Shown: piece by piece, positions 1 through 8,735 of the stretch
Layout: every line of letters starts with the position of its first letter
Numbering within the stretch: position 1 is the first letter of the stretch
Source of the DNA: RAM1 sp050247515
GTDB taxonomy: Bacteria; Pseudomonadota; Gammaproteobacteria; Burkholderiales; Burkholderiaceae_C
Assembly: GCA_050247515.1 (NCBI GenBank)
Contig: JBFWUB010000023.1
Coordinates: 1 to 64,000, forward strand
Direction: 5' to 3'
Length of the DNA: 64,000 nucleotides
Translations under genes and position numbers: made by a program
The notes under the pieces: generated by a model
What the model was told of the DNA's origin: nothing
The model's input: only the letters and a program-made list of their open reading frames with translations
Databases searched by the model: none

Positions 1-125
1 CAACGAAAGGAGAAACGATAACGTCGACGTTAGACTTATCCACAACCGAGTAGCCCGGCTACTCCACCAAGGGTGGGGTCAAAATTAGATGAAAAACCGG
101 GGTCAGGATTCAGTGGAAATCAACA
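1..125 (-). mobile_element. End of an IS21-like insertion sequence (partial)
   Basis: Read on the minus strand, the block starts at 125 with TGTTGATTTCCACTGA and then carries spaced TGACCCC motifs (around 97-105 and 74-80). From memory this layout, a TG-starting tip plus repeated TGACCC boxes ahead of istA, is typical of IS21-family ends in beta- and gammaproteobacteria. A perfect inverted repeat, GAGTAGCC-C-GGCTACTC, lies at 48-64. No transposase codon is visible because the element runs off the left edge. The family call rests on the terminal motifs only. Confidence 0.55.
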
Positions 126-3100
126 CGTAACGCCCAGTCTTTGGGTTGTATTCTCGATTCCAGTTTTGAAACGCCCCTCGCTCCGGATCATCCACCTGAC
201 CGGGCATCCGCAACCCCATCTCTGTCGCGGCCGTCGCCTTCAGCAGTACCGGGATGTTCGTCAGCGCCGCCTTCGGATTCGGAGCCGCTCTCAAGATGCC
301 CGTCGGCTTGTTGTTCCCAAACGCGCTGTACGGCCACTGCCATACCGGCTGGTTCTGGTCGTTCGTCATCAGCCTAGGGGTCCCCAGGTGGTCGCTGTGA
401 ATGGCAAACAGCTTGCCGTTCCTGAACATGCCGATGGGGATGGCGCCGCCGTCTTCTGTCGGTAGCCAGATGAATTCGCTTCGGCCTGCGCCCTTTGCAC
501 TTCCGTTGTCGTATTCACCCAGCAGCGCCCAGTTTGGAATCTCGCCGTCGCCGTACACGTACGCCGTGCCGATGCTGGTGTTCGCCTGTGCGTTCGCATA
601 CAGCCACCTGAAGTTCTTCTTCAGCCAGTCAATGAAGCTCGTGCCCAGGTCTGTTTCACTGGGCAGCGTCTGGCTGGCCGTAGGCTCTGCCTTGAACACC
701 CGCTGGCCTATGGCGTTGTGCAGGTAACGGATGCTGGCTTCTTCTCCGTCCTTGAAGATTCTGGCTTTTGACAGCCGGTTGGCTGGGTCGTATTCAAACG
801 TGCGCAGGCCATCACTGGTCAGGTTGCCGGCTGCGTCCAAGGCGTAGCTCACGTTGGTGTTGGCTGTGCTGACGGTTCGGGTACCTCTGACGTTCGTCAG
901 CGTCTGGGTGAAGCCCAGTAACCGGTTGCTGGTGCCCTCTATGGTCAGGTTCTGGCTGGTCGTTTTCTTGAAATCTGCGTTGTCAAAGTCGCCGTCCAGG
1001 TCGGTGTCGCTGGTGATCTTGTCGATCGCCGTCAGCCTGTTGCTGTTGGCGTCGTAGGTGTAGCTGGTTTCGGCGCCCGGCCTGTTGAAGCTGCTCAGGC
1101 GGTTGCGGCTGTCGTAGCCCACTGCCCACGTCAAGGGGGTGGTGTAGGTCGTTACCGTGCCTGTGGCCGTGCTGCTGGCCCACAGGTGCTGGGTGATGCC
1201 GGTGATGCGGTTGGCTGCGTCGTAGATGTAGCTTGCGAATTCGTTGCTCGCCATGCGCCCGTCGGTGTCGAAGGCTCTGTTCGCGCTGTCGCCGGTGCTC
1301 CACGTCCAGGCCTGGGGCTGGCCCAGCGCCGTGTGCGTCAGGTTCTGCACAAACGGCTGCACCGGCTTGTTGCGCCCCGGTGCCTGCACGCTGATGCCCG
1401 TGATGCGCCCCGCGCTGCGGCTGTAGCTCACCTTGAAGCCGCTGGGGTAGGTGATGCTGCTCAATCTTCCGTTCTGGTAGCTGTAGGCGGTGGCAAAGCG
1501 TGCGGGGTTGGCCGGGTTGTCGTTGACGTCCTGGGTTTTGAGGGTGATGCGGCCCTGGTTGTCGTGTTCGTATTGCGTTGATCCGCTTTGGTCGTCGATG
1601 CGGGTGACATCGCCTGCGCCGTTGTACTGGTAGCTGACTACGTGGTCCGTTGCGTAGCGGATTTCGCTCGGGCGGCCCAGCGCGTCGCGCGTGATCTGGG
1701 TGATCTGGCCGCGGGCGTCTTCGGTGCGGGTGACCCGGCCTGCGGCATCGCGCGTGTAGCGCAGGGTGCCGATGTCCGGGCTGGTCTCGCTCAGCACTTC
1801 GCCGAAGGCGTTGTAGGTGTACTGGGTGGCCACGCCTTTGGGGTCGGTGACTTGCGTCAGCTGGTCCAGCGCGTTCCAGGCCTGGCTGGCGGATTGGTTG
1901 TCTGCGAAGGTGGTGGCGGTAGGGCGGCGCAGGCCGTCCAGCGTTTGCCGGGTGGTCTGGTTCAGCGGGTCGGTCTGGCTGATGGGCTCGCCGTTGGCGT
2001 CGTAGCCCAGCTGCGTGGTCTGGCCCGCTGCGCCCTGGATGGCCGCCACCTTGTTCAGGTTGTTGATGGTGCGGGCTGTGACCAGGGCGATGGCGCCGCT
2101 GGCGTCGCGCACTTCTTCGCGCGTGCGGTTGCCCATGGCGTCCAGTGTGTATTGCACGCTGTTGCCGCGGTTGTCGCTGGCGCTGGTCAGGCGTTGTGCG
2201 GCGTCGTATTGGTAGGTCACTTGCAGGCCGTCGCTTTGCACCATGCCTGCGATCTGGCCAGCCGGCGTGTAGCTGTACACCACGCTGTCGGCGCCGCTGG
2301 TCTGGCTGATGACGCGCCCGCGCGCGTCATAGGCCCAGGCCAGGGGCGCGCGGTTGGGGCTGGTTTGCGTCAGCACCCGCCCGGCGGCGTCATGGGTGTA
2401 GGTGGTCTCGGCGCCCAGCGGGTCGCGCACCCGGGTGCGGTTGCCTTGGGCATCCCAGGTATAGGTCCACAGCTGGCCGGCTGCATCGGTGTGGGTGTCG
2501 TTCAGGCCCTGGGCGTTGTACGTCCAGCCCCATGTGCGCGCCTGGCCGGTGGCCGTGTCGGTGATGGTTTCGCTCAGCTTGTTGCCCAGGGCGTCATACG
2601 TGTAGGCCGTGGTTTTACCGGCCTCGCTCACCAGCACCGGCAGCCTGTAGGTCGGGTGCCATTGCGTTTGCGTCGTCTGCGCCTCGGGGCGGCTGGCCGC
2701 CCTGGTCTCGCCTGTCTTGAGTCTTCGGGCGGTGTCCCAGGTGTACAGGGTGGTGATGCCAAGGAAGTCTGTCTCGCTTTCAGGCAGCGTGCTCGCGCCC
2801 GTGAAGCTGCGGTTGGCAACCTGGCCGCCCATGTAGGCGCCGTTGGCCCCCGCCACGCGGATTTGCCCGTCTCCGCCCTGGTAGGTCCAGGTCTGCGCGT
2901 TGCCCAGTGGGTCCGTCACCTGCACGTTCAGCCGGTATACGCCCGGCTCCACCACCGTGCCCGCGATCAGGCTGCCGTTGGGCGCCTGGGGGTCGGGTGC
3001 GGGGTAGCTCACCTGGTAGCTTTGCGCGCCGCCGGCTTGCGTGGTGCCTACCGCGCGGCCTTCGGTGTCGTAGCTGTAGCTGGCGATGCGCTGGCCCGTT

Positions 3101-4455
3101 TCATCCACGATGCCGCTCAGGCCCGCCGGCCACCATGGGTGGTCGTACAGGTACCCCCGGCTGGTGCCGTCTGGCTGCGTGGCGCTGCCCAGGCGGCCTG
3201 CGGCGTTGTACCCGTAGCTGATGGTGCGCCCGTCGGGCAATGTGGCCTGGATCAGCTGGCCCTGGGCGTTGTACGCCAAGCCTACAGTGCGCCCAAAGGC
3301 GTTGGTGATGCTGGCCAGTTGCCCCGCCGCGTTGTACGCCAGGCTTTTCGTCCAGCCGTTGCGCTGGCTGATGCTGTGCAGGCGCTGGCCCGTGCCGTCC
3401 AGCTGCCAGCGGGTTTCATCACTTGCCCGTGTGTACAGCCAGCCTTGCGCCGTTTCCACCAGGCTGTCGGCGGCGTTGTCTGCTACCCACGGGGACGCCG
3501 CGGTTTCCCGGCGAAACAGCACCCGCGTGCCGTCGCCCAGGTGCAGTGTGCGTTCGTCACCTGCGCCCGCCAGCCCGCCCGCATACCCGTGCGTCCAGCC
3601 TTCGCCCAGCCCCACCCACAGGTTGCCCCGGCTTCTGTAGTGGCGCACCCAGTGCAGCCCATGCGGTGCGGCGTCGCTGTAGTCCGTTTCCGTCTGCAGT
3701 TTCTCCGCCGTCGCCGGGCTCACCGGGTTGCCAAAGCCAGCTCCGGCACCTGCACCCGCGCCGCAGCTTTGGGGCGCTTCGGCCGCGCTGACGTTGATGG
3801 TGTGCGTGGCCGTGTTGCCGCAGCCCTGGCAGGTGGCTTGGATTTCAGCGACGGTGGCTCTGAACACCGGCGGTTTGTACGTGAAGGTGTATTCGCCCGC
3901 CGCATCTGTCGTGCCGCCGCCCGCCGAGCCCGCGCCTGCGACGCTGATGCTGATGTATCTGCCCGCCACCGCCGGGGTGATTCTGGCTTTCAGCTTCAGC
4001 ACCGGGCCCGCCGGCAGTGCCTTGGTGCTACCCGGGCCGCTGACGCTGATGGTCAGTGGCACTGCGCGCATTTCTTCCGGCGTATCTTCTCTTTCTATGA
4101 CGCAGCCGCCCGGTCCCGACAGGTCCACGTAGCGCACGCAGGCCTGGGCTTCAGCTTTCCAGGCAAAGTACACATATCGTGGACCCACGATGTTGGCCCC
4201 GTTACCACCACACGAGGCGTAGTCTCCCGGGTCGTTGAAGCCCGCCAGTTGCCCGCAACTGGCGCCACGCACCGCATTCCAGGGGCTTGCCGCGCCTGCG
4301 CCAAAGCCGTGCAGGTACCGGTATTCATATTGGGCCCAGGCGGTGAGCGGGATCGTCACCATCACCATGAACAAGGCCAGCGCCTGGGCACACCGCACTG
4401 CTGCCAGTCGCACTGCGCTTGGCCACTCCCCTCCGACCTTCGCCGCTTGCTTCAT
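103..4455 (-). CDS. RHS/YD-repeat protein, 3' end replaced by IS sequence
   Basis: A 1450-aa polymorphic-toxin-type RHS protein. Residues 25-41 form a hydrophobic signal segment ending in AWAQ. Residues ~150-225 look like an Ig-like module. The GNPV...K.Q.E.DY stretch at ~241-260 marks a DUF6531-like start. Dozens of YD repeats (GY.Y, YDA.G) then follow, up to an RHS core near the C-terminus (DHLGTPRLMT, then YNPKTGRY). RHS shells normally encapsulate a variable C-terminal toxin that starts just after this core. Here the frame runs into the IS tip after GRY and stops after six foreign residues (ending STES). The toxin tail and any immunity gene are therefore absent from the window, and the protein is probably non-functional as a toxin. 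The start ATG at 4455 precedes the signal segment. Confidence 0.85.
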   Translation of the reverse strand: MKQAAKVGGEWPSAVRLAAVRCAQALALFMVMVTIPLTAWAQYEYRYLHGFGAGAASPWNAVRGASCGQLAGFNDPGDYASCGGNGANIVGPRYVYFAWKAEAQACVRYVDLSGPGGCVIEREDTPEEMRAVPLTISVSGPGSTKALPAGPVLKLKARITPAVAGRYISISVAGAGSAGGGTTDAAGEYTFTYKPPVFRATVAEIQATCQGCGNTATHTINVSAAEAPQSCGAGAGAGAGFGNPVSPATAEKLQTETDYSDAAPHGLHWVRHYRSRGNLWVGLGEGWTHGYAGGLAGAGDERTLHLGDGTRVLFRRETAASPWVADNAADSLVETAQGWLYTRASDETRWQLDGTGQRLHSISQRNGWTKSLAYNAAGQLASITNAFGRTVGLAYNAQGQLIQATLPDGRTISYGYNAAGRLGSATQPDGTSRGYLYDHPWWPAGLSGIVDETGQRIASYSYDTEGRAVGTTQAGGAQSYQVSYPAPDPQAPNGSLIAGTVVEPGVYRLNVQVTDPLGNAQTWTYQGGDGQIRVAGANGAYMGGQVANRSFTGASTLPESETDFLGITTLYTWDTARRLKTGETRAASRPEAQTTQTQWHPTYRLPVLVSEAGKTTAYTYDALGNKLSETITDTATGQARTWGWTYNAQGLNDTHTDAAGQLWTYTWDAQGNRTRVRDPLGAETTYTHDAAGRVLTQTSPNRAPLAWAYDARGRVISQTSGADSVVYSYTPAGQIAGMVQSDGLQVTYQYDAAQRLTSASDNRGNSVQYTLDAMGNRTREEVRDASGAIALVTARTINNLNKVAAIQGAAGQTTQLGYDANGEPISQTDPLNQTTRQTLDGLRRPTATTFADNQSASQAWNALDQLTQVTDPKGVATQYTYNAFGEVLSETSPDIGTLRYTRDAAGRVTRTEDARGQITQITRDALGRPSEIRYATDHVVSYQYNGAGDVTRIDDQSGSTQYEHDNQGRITLKTQDVNDNPANPARFATAYSYQNGRLSSITYPSGFKVSYSRSAGRITGISVQAPGRNKPVQPFVQNLTHTALGQPQAWTWSTGDSANRAFDTDGRMASNEFASYIYDAANRITGITQHLWASSTATGTVTTYTTPLTWAVGYDSRNRLSSFNRPGAETSYTYDANSNRLTAIDKITSDTDLDGDFDNADFKKTTSQNLTIEGTSNRLLGFTQTLTNVRGTRTVSTANTNVSYALDAAGNLTSDGLRTFEYDPANRLSKARIFKDGEEASIRYLHNAIGQRVFKAEPTASQTLPSETDLGTSFIDWLKKNFRWLYANAQANTSIGTAYVYGDGEIPNWALLGEYDNGSAKGAGRSEFIWLPTEDGGAIPIGMFRNGKLFAIHSDHLGTPRLMTNDQNQPVWQWPYSAFGNNKPTGILRAAPNPKAALTNIPVLLKATAATEMGLRMPGQVDDPERGAFQNWNREYNPKTGRYVLISTES

Positions 4456-4527
4456 TTCGCGCCTTCATCAAAAAAGATCAAAAGCACGCAATATAGCCAA
4501 AAAGAACTGGTTTTTATTTGTGATTTA

Positions 4528-5118
4528 TTACCAAATACACAGAATCATTCTTGCGTTGCCATGCAACATCCACCCGGTCAGTCCTTCGGTCAACAGTGCC
4601 AACACGGGCATGGCACACAGTGCGGCGCGCCAGCGCAGCTGCAGCATCCACAGCAGGCCCAGCGTGGCCAGCGCGGTGGGGCCAGGCATGAGCCCGAAAG
4701 CCTGTGCATGCAACGCATGCAGCAGCAGGCCGGCGGCTGCCAGTGCCGGGCCGCCTAGCCGGCCGCCGCGCGATGGTGGCGGCACCGGGGCTGTCACCGC
4801 CAAAGCCACCCCTGCCAGCAACCCCGCCTGCAGCCCCCAGCCCCACGCCAGGTACTGCGCCGCCCAGTTGATCTGCGCATACCGCTGCCAGTGGAAGGCC
4901 CAGCCTACCCAGGCCCAAAGCGCGGCCAGCGTGAGCAGCACCGCGCGGTGCGCCCAGGGCTTGCGCGTGGCCGCGGCTGCCACCAGCACCAGTCCCACGG
5001 CCAGCAACACCCAGGGCAGCGGCCCCATCTCGCGGTGGTAGCGCTCGACCATGCGCGCGTACACCGCCGGTGAAAACATCAAAAAGTCCGACAGGCTGTA
5101 GGTCCACCACTCCGACAT
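4528..5118 (-). CDS. DUF6064 family integral membrane protein
   Basis: A 196-aa protein beginning MSEWWTYSLSDFLMFSP, the N-terminal signature I associate with DUF6064. After a short polar N-terminus there are about six hydrophobic segments (for example PLPWVLLAVGLVLVAAAA and LLTLAALWAWVGWAF), so it is an inner-membrane protein. Its function is unknown. It starts 3 nt downstream of the stop of the aldo/keto reductase on the same strand, so the two are probably co-transcribed and translationally coupled. An overlapping frame (4514-5110) has no hydrophobic pattern and is a shadow. Confidence 0.75.
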   Translation of the reverse strand: MSEWWTYSLSDFLMFSPAVYARMVERYHREMGPLPWVLLAVGLVLVAAAATRKPWAHRAVLLTLAALWAWVGWAFHWQRYAQINWAAQYLAWGWGLQAGLLAGVALAVTAPVPPPSRGGRLGGPALAAAGLLLHALHAQAFGLMPGPTALATLGLLWMLQLRWRAALCAMPVLALLTEGLTGWMLHGNARMILCIW

Positions 5119-5121
5119 GGC

Positions 5122-6030
5122 TCAGAGCCTGGCGATGTGCTGCGCGATGCGCTGGCGAAGGGCCTCGTCGGGCAGGCGCCCGGTGACGGCGGCCATGTTC
5201 TCGCGCGCATGGGCCGGCTGGCTGGTGGCGGGGATGGCGCAGGTGATGGCCGGGTGCGTGACGATGTACTTCAGCACCACCTGCGCCCAGGTGGTGCAGT
5301 CAATCTCTTTGGCCCAGGCGGGCAGCGGATGGCGCTGCAGCTGGCGCGTGAGCGCGCCTTCACGGAACGGCCGGTTGGCCAGCACGGCAATGCCGCGCTC
5401 CCGCGCCAGCGGCAGCAGCCGCTGCTCCACCTCGCGGTCCAGCGGGTTGTAGGTGAGCTGCACAAAGTCGATGCGGTGCTCGCGCATGATCCGCTCCACC
5501 TCGGCATGGCGGCGGCCTTCGGAGGTGCTGATGCCCACGTAGCGCAGCTGCCCCGCCGCCTTCATGGCCTGCAGCAGCGGCAGCTGCCGCTCCCAGGCCA
5601 GCAGGTTGTGTACCTGAAGCAGCTCAAAGCGCGGCACGCGCCACAGCTTGCGCGATGCGTCGATCTGCGCCGCGCCGTCGCCCGATGTCCAGACCTTGTC
5701 CGCCGCGAACGCCTGGCGCGGCATGCCCAGCTTGTGCAGGCCTTCGCCGATCACGCCCTGCGACGAGCCATACATGGGTGACGAGTCAATCAGCCGCCCG
5801 CCCGCGGCGAAGAACTGGCGCATGACCTCGGCGCATGCCGCGCGCGCCTGCGCGTCGTCGCCCACGTTGAAGGTGATCCAGCTGCCCAGGCCCACGGCGG
5901 GAATCTCTTCGCCGCTGGACGGGATGCGCCGGGTGAGGACTTTGGGCTGCGGGACCTGCGGGGGCTGCTGCGCCAGCGCGCCCGCGCCCGCCAGGGCGGG
6001 CGCGAGCTTGAGGACGGTGCGTCGTTTCAT
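5122..6030 (-). CDS. Aldo/keto reductase with Tat-type signal
   Basis: A 302-aa NAD(P)H-dependent aldo/keto reductase. I chose the ATG at 6030, giving MKRRTVLKLAPALAGAGALAQ, because RRTVLK matches the twin-arginine pattern RRxFLK and is followed by a hydrophobic stretch; an upstream in-frame ATG at 6099 would bury it. The catalytic tetrad is visible: Asp and Tyr in DSSPMYG, Lys in ADKVWT and His in LLQVHN. A later segment (VGISTSEGR, then LTYNPLDRE) matches the strand order of the family barrel. A Tat signal on a reductase of this type implies export of the folded enzyme to the periplasm. The substrate is unknown. The DUF6064 gene follows after 3 nt. Confidence 0.85.
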   Translation of the reverse strand: MKRRTVLKLAPALAGAGALAQQPPQVPQPKVLTRRIPSSGEEIPAVGLGSWITFNVGDDAQARAACAEVMRQFFAAGGRLIDSSPMYGSSQGVIGEGLHKLGMPRQAFAADKVWTSGDGAAQIDASRKLWRVPRFELLQVHNLLAWERQLPLLQAMKAAGQLRYVGISTSEGRRHAEVERIMREHRIDFVQLTYNPLDREVEQRLLPLARERGIAVLANRPFREGALTRQLQRHPLPAWAKEIDCTTWAQVVLKYIVTHPAITCAIPATSQPAHARENMAAVTGRLPDEALRQRIAQHIARL

Positions 6031-6125
6031 GCCTGTCTGTGTGGCAGCGGGGGCAAAGGTTCCGCCAGGGGTCTGCGGGGTGCTGCGCGGGATGCACAAT
6101 CCCCGGATCCCTTCGCCCCCGACGT

Positions 6126-6902
6126 ATGAATCCGAACCAAGACAACCCCGCCACCGCAGCCCCCCTCACCCCCGAAGACTTTGACGCGCAGGACGCGGTG
6201 CTGGATGCGCTGCGCGAGCGGGACGAGGAAATCCCGCAGTGGGAATTCTGCGAAGGTTTCATGGCCGCGCTGGTGTGCACGCGGCGCGAGATCACACCTG
6301 ATGAGTACTGGCCCGTGCTGCTGGGCGACACATTCAGGCCCATGCAGCACATGGAATTCGTGCTGCGCTGGCGCCGCCGCTGGGCCGAGGTGGTGGCCGC
6401 GCTGGACGCGCCGGTGGAAACCATGGACGACGAGCGCACCTACCACCCCGAGGTGCTGGACACGCGCGGCGCCATCCTGGCCCTGCCCGAGGACCAGCGC
6501 GATGCGGACACGCCCGATCTGGCCACGCTGCCCTCGTTCGCGCAGGTGTGGGCGCTGGGCTTCATGTTTGCGGTGGAGAACTGGCCCGACGACTGGCAGC
6601 CCCCGCGTGATGCCGACGCCGCGAAGATGCTGGACGAGTCCCTGGGCGCCATCGTCGCGCTGACCGAGGACGACATCGGCCAACCCGCGCTGTCCATGTA
6701 CGCCGAAGACGGCCCGCCCAGCGTCAGCCAGGACCGGGTGGACGATTTCGGCAGCGCGATCTGGGCGGTGTACGACCTGCGCCAGCTCTGGAAGAGCCTG
6801 GGCCCGCGCATCGAGACCGTGCGCAAGCAGGCCGGACCCGGCCGCAACGACCCGTGCCCCTGCGGCAGCGGCAGGAAGTACAAGAAGTGCCACGGGGCCT
6901 GA
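6126..6902 (+). CDS. UPF0149/YecA-like protein with C-terminal SEC-C zinc motif
   Basis: A 258-aa acidic protein. Residues ~15-190 resemble the all-helical UPF0149 (YecA/YgfB) domain, including WEFCEGFMAALVC and LPSFAQVWALGFM. The C-terminus ends in the SEC-C zinc-binding motif CPCGSGRKYKKCHG (C-x-C-x8-C-H), as found at the end of SecA and in many small adaptor proteins. In E. coli, YecA has been linked to ribosome and SecA interactions; the role here is not established. The gene is transcribed divergently from the aldo/keto reductase across 95 bp and stands alone. Confidence 0.8.
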   Translation: MNPNQDNPATAAPLTPEDFDAQDAVLDALRERDEEIPQWEFCEGFMAALVCTRREITPDEYWPVLLGDTFRPMQHMEFVLRWRRRWAEVVAALDAPVETMDDERTYHPEVLDTRGAILALPEDQRDADTPDLATLPSFAQVWALGFMFAVENWPDDWQPPRDADAAKMLDESLGAIVALTEDDIGQPALSMYAEDGPPSVSQDRVDDFGSAIWAVYDLRQLWKSLGPRIETVRKQAGPGRNDPCPCGSGRKYKKCHGA

Positions 6903-6928
6903 GCTGAGGCTGCGCCCGGCCCGTCAGT

Positions 6929-8230
6929 CTATTGGACGAAGCCCGGCAACCACAGCGATATCGCCGGGAACGCACACAGGATCACCAGCCGCACCACGTC
7001 CACCGCGATGAACGGCATGGTGCCGCGGTAAATGCCCGTGAGGGTGATGTCGCGCGCAATGGAATTGATGACGAACACGTTGATGCCCACCGGCGGGCAG
7101 ATCATGCCGAAGGTGACCGCCATCACGATGATCACACCGAACCACACCGGGTCAAAGCCCAGCTGCATCATGGCCGGGTACACGATGGGCACGGTCAGCA
7201 AAATCATCGCCAGCTCGTCCATGATGGCGCCCAGGATGAAGTAGCCCACCATCACCAGCGCCAGCACGCCATAGGCGCCAATGGGCAGGTGCACCAGGAA
7301 GTCCACCGCCTTCTGCGTGAACTGCGTGATGGTCAGGAAGTAGCCGAACAGAAACGCGCCGATCACGATCATCATGATGGCCGACGACACGCGCAGCGTG
7401 TCGATCAGCGCGGCCTTGATCTCCGCAGGCCCCAGGCGGCGGCGCAGGATGCCGATGACCAGCGTGCCGAAGGCGCCCATGCCCGCGGCCTCTTCCACCG
7501 TGAACAGGCCGCCGTAAATACCGCCCAGCACAAAGCCGAACAGCGCCAGCGTGGCCCACAGGTCGCGCAGCGAGGCAAAGCGCTCACCCCAGGTATGGAC
7601 CTCGCCGCGCGGCAGCATGTCGGGCCGGCGCCAGGCAATCAGCTGCACCACCAGGAAGTAGAACGTGATGGCCATGATCCCCGGGATCACGCCCGCGGCA
7701 AACAGCTTCTTGATGTCGGTCTCGGTCATGATGCCGTACAGCACGAAGATGACCGATGGCGGGATCATGATGCCCAGCGTGCCGCCTGCGGCAATCAGCC
7801 CGGCCGACAGGCCCTGGTGGTAGCCGGCGCGGCGCATCTCGGGCAGCGCCACCTGCGTCATGGTGGCCGCCGTGGCCACGGACGATCCGTTGATGGCCGC
7901 GAAGCCGCCGCAGGCCGCCACCGACGCCATCGCCAGGCCGCCGCGCAGGTGGCCCAGCCAGGCCCGTCCGGCCGAAAACAATTCCTTGCTCATGCCTGAT
8001 TTGGACGCGAACGCACCCATGAGGATGAACATCGGGATGACGCTGAGGTTGTAGTCCGTCACCACCGACAGCGGCACGTTGGCCAGCAGGTTCAGCCCCG
8101 GCTTGAGGCCCGACAGGGCCATGAAGCCGCCCACGCCCGCAATGCCCATGGCAATGCCGATGGGCACGCGCAGCGCCATGAGCGCGAACATGCCGACGAA
8201 GCCCAGCAGGGCGACCAGGTCACGATCCAT
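6929..8230 (-). CDS. dctM: TRAP transporter large permease (DctM type)
   Basis: A 433-aa, strongly hydrophobic subunit that forms the solute channel of a tripartite ATP-independent periplasmic transporter, driven by the sodium or proton gradient. Family hallmarks include LRVPIGIAMGIAG near the N-terminus, FAAINGSSVATAATM, IPPSVIFVLYGIMTETDIKKLF, and the late GMICPPVGINVFV. The ATG at 8230 overlaps the end of the small-permease gene by 11 bp, which fits translational coupling; an upstream in-frame ATG would give a non-family extension. It is the last gene of the iorA-iorB-dctP-dctQ-dctM run. Confidence 0.92.
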   Translation of the reverse strand: MDRDLVALLGFVGMFALMALRVPIGIAMGIAGVGGFMALSGLKPGLNLLANVPLSVVTDYNLSVIPMFILMGAFASKSGMSKELFSAGRAWLGHLRGGLAMASVAACGGFAAINGSSVATAATMTQVALPEMRRAGYHQGLSAGLIAAGGTLGIMIPPSVIFVLYGIMTETDIKKLFAAGVIPGIMAITFYFLVVQLIAWRRPDMLPRGEVHTWGERFASLRDLWATLALFGFVLGGIYGGLFTVEEAAGMGAFGTLVIGILRRRLGPAEIKAALIDTLRVSSAIMMIVIGAFLFGYFLTITQFTQKAVDFLVHLPIGAYGVLALVMVGYFILGAIMDELAMILLTVPIVYPAMMQLGFDPVWFGVIIVMAVTFGMICPPVGINVFVINSIARDITLTGIYRGTMPFIAVDVVRLVILCAFPAISLWLPGFVQ

Positions 8231-8711
8231 GGGCGTCCCCGCTGTCGTTGAGCGACACGGCCCGGCCCTGCCACAGCTGCACGATGCGAACCAGCGCCAG
8301 CACCGCCGCCACGCCCGCGCCCACCGCGGCCACGCCATAGAACCACACCAGCGGCAGGCGCAGGTCCATGGTGCCCTGGGTGCCGGTGCCCGCGACCTTG
8401 ACCCAGACCATGTACGCCAGCGGCGCCAGGAAGGCAAGCGTGACGGTGGTGGCCGCCATGTCCAGCCAGCGGCGGGCGGCGGGCTTCAGGTGTTCCCACA
8501 CGATGTCCACGCAGATGTGGCTGCCGTAGTAGGTGGCCAGCGCCACGCCCCAGAACAGCGCAATGCCCTGCAGCATGCGCGAGCCGTCAAACCAGTCGGG
8601 GATCGAGATGCTGAACAGGTCGCGCAGGATCACGTTGCCGGCCGTCAGCAGCGCAATGGCCAGCAGGAAAAAAGCGGCCACCGTCTCGGTGGCCGAAAGC
8701 AGGCGTTTCAT
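8220..8711 (-). CDS. dctQ: TRAP transporter small permease (DctQ type)
   Basis: A 163-aa four-helix membrane protein. It begins MKRLLSATETVAAFFLLAIALL and has the family's WFDGSRMLQGIALFWGVALA and GSHICVDIVWEHL segments in the expected places. DctQ proteins pair with the large permease. It lies 24 nt downstream of dctP and overlaps dctM by 11 bp, so the three subunits are made from one message in the order binding protein, small permease, large permease. Confidence 0.9.
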   Translation of the reverse strand: MKRLLSATETVAAFFLLAIALLTAGNVILRDLFSISIPDWFDGSRMLQGIALFWGVALATYYGSHICVDIVWEHLKPAARRWLDMAATTVTLAFLAPLAYMVWVKVAGTGTQGTMDLRLPLVWFYGVAAVGAGVAAVLALVRIVQLWQGRAVSLNDSGDAHGS

Positions 8712-8735
8712 CAGTCAGGCTTGTCCGTCAGCGTC

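Noticed and set aside
1588..4758. 1056-aa plus-strand frame opposite the RHS gene
   Set aside because: Shadow of the repetitive GC-rich RHS gene; composition is an Ala/Val/Gly/Arg mix with no domain, and the minus-strand protein has clear RHS motifs.
4514..5110. 198-aa frame overlapping the DUF6064 gene
   Set aside because: Shares the region in another frame, lacks the hydrophobic pattern and the family N-terminus.
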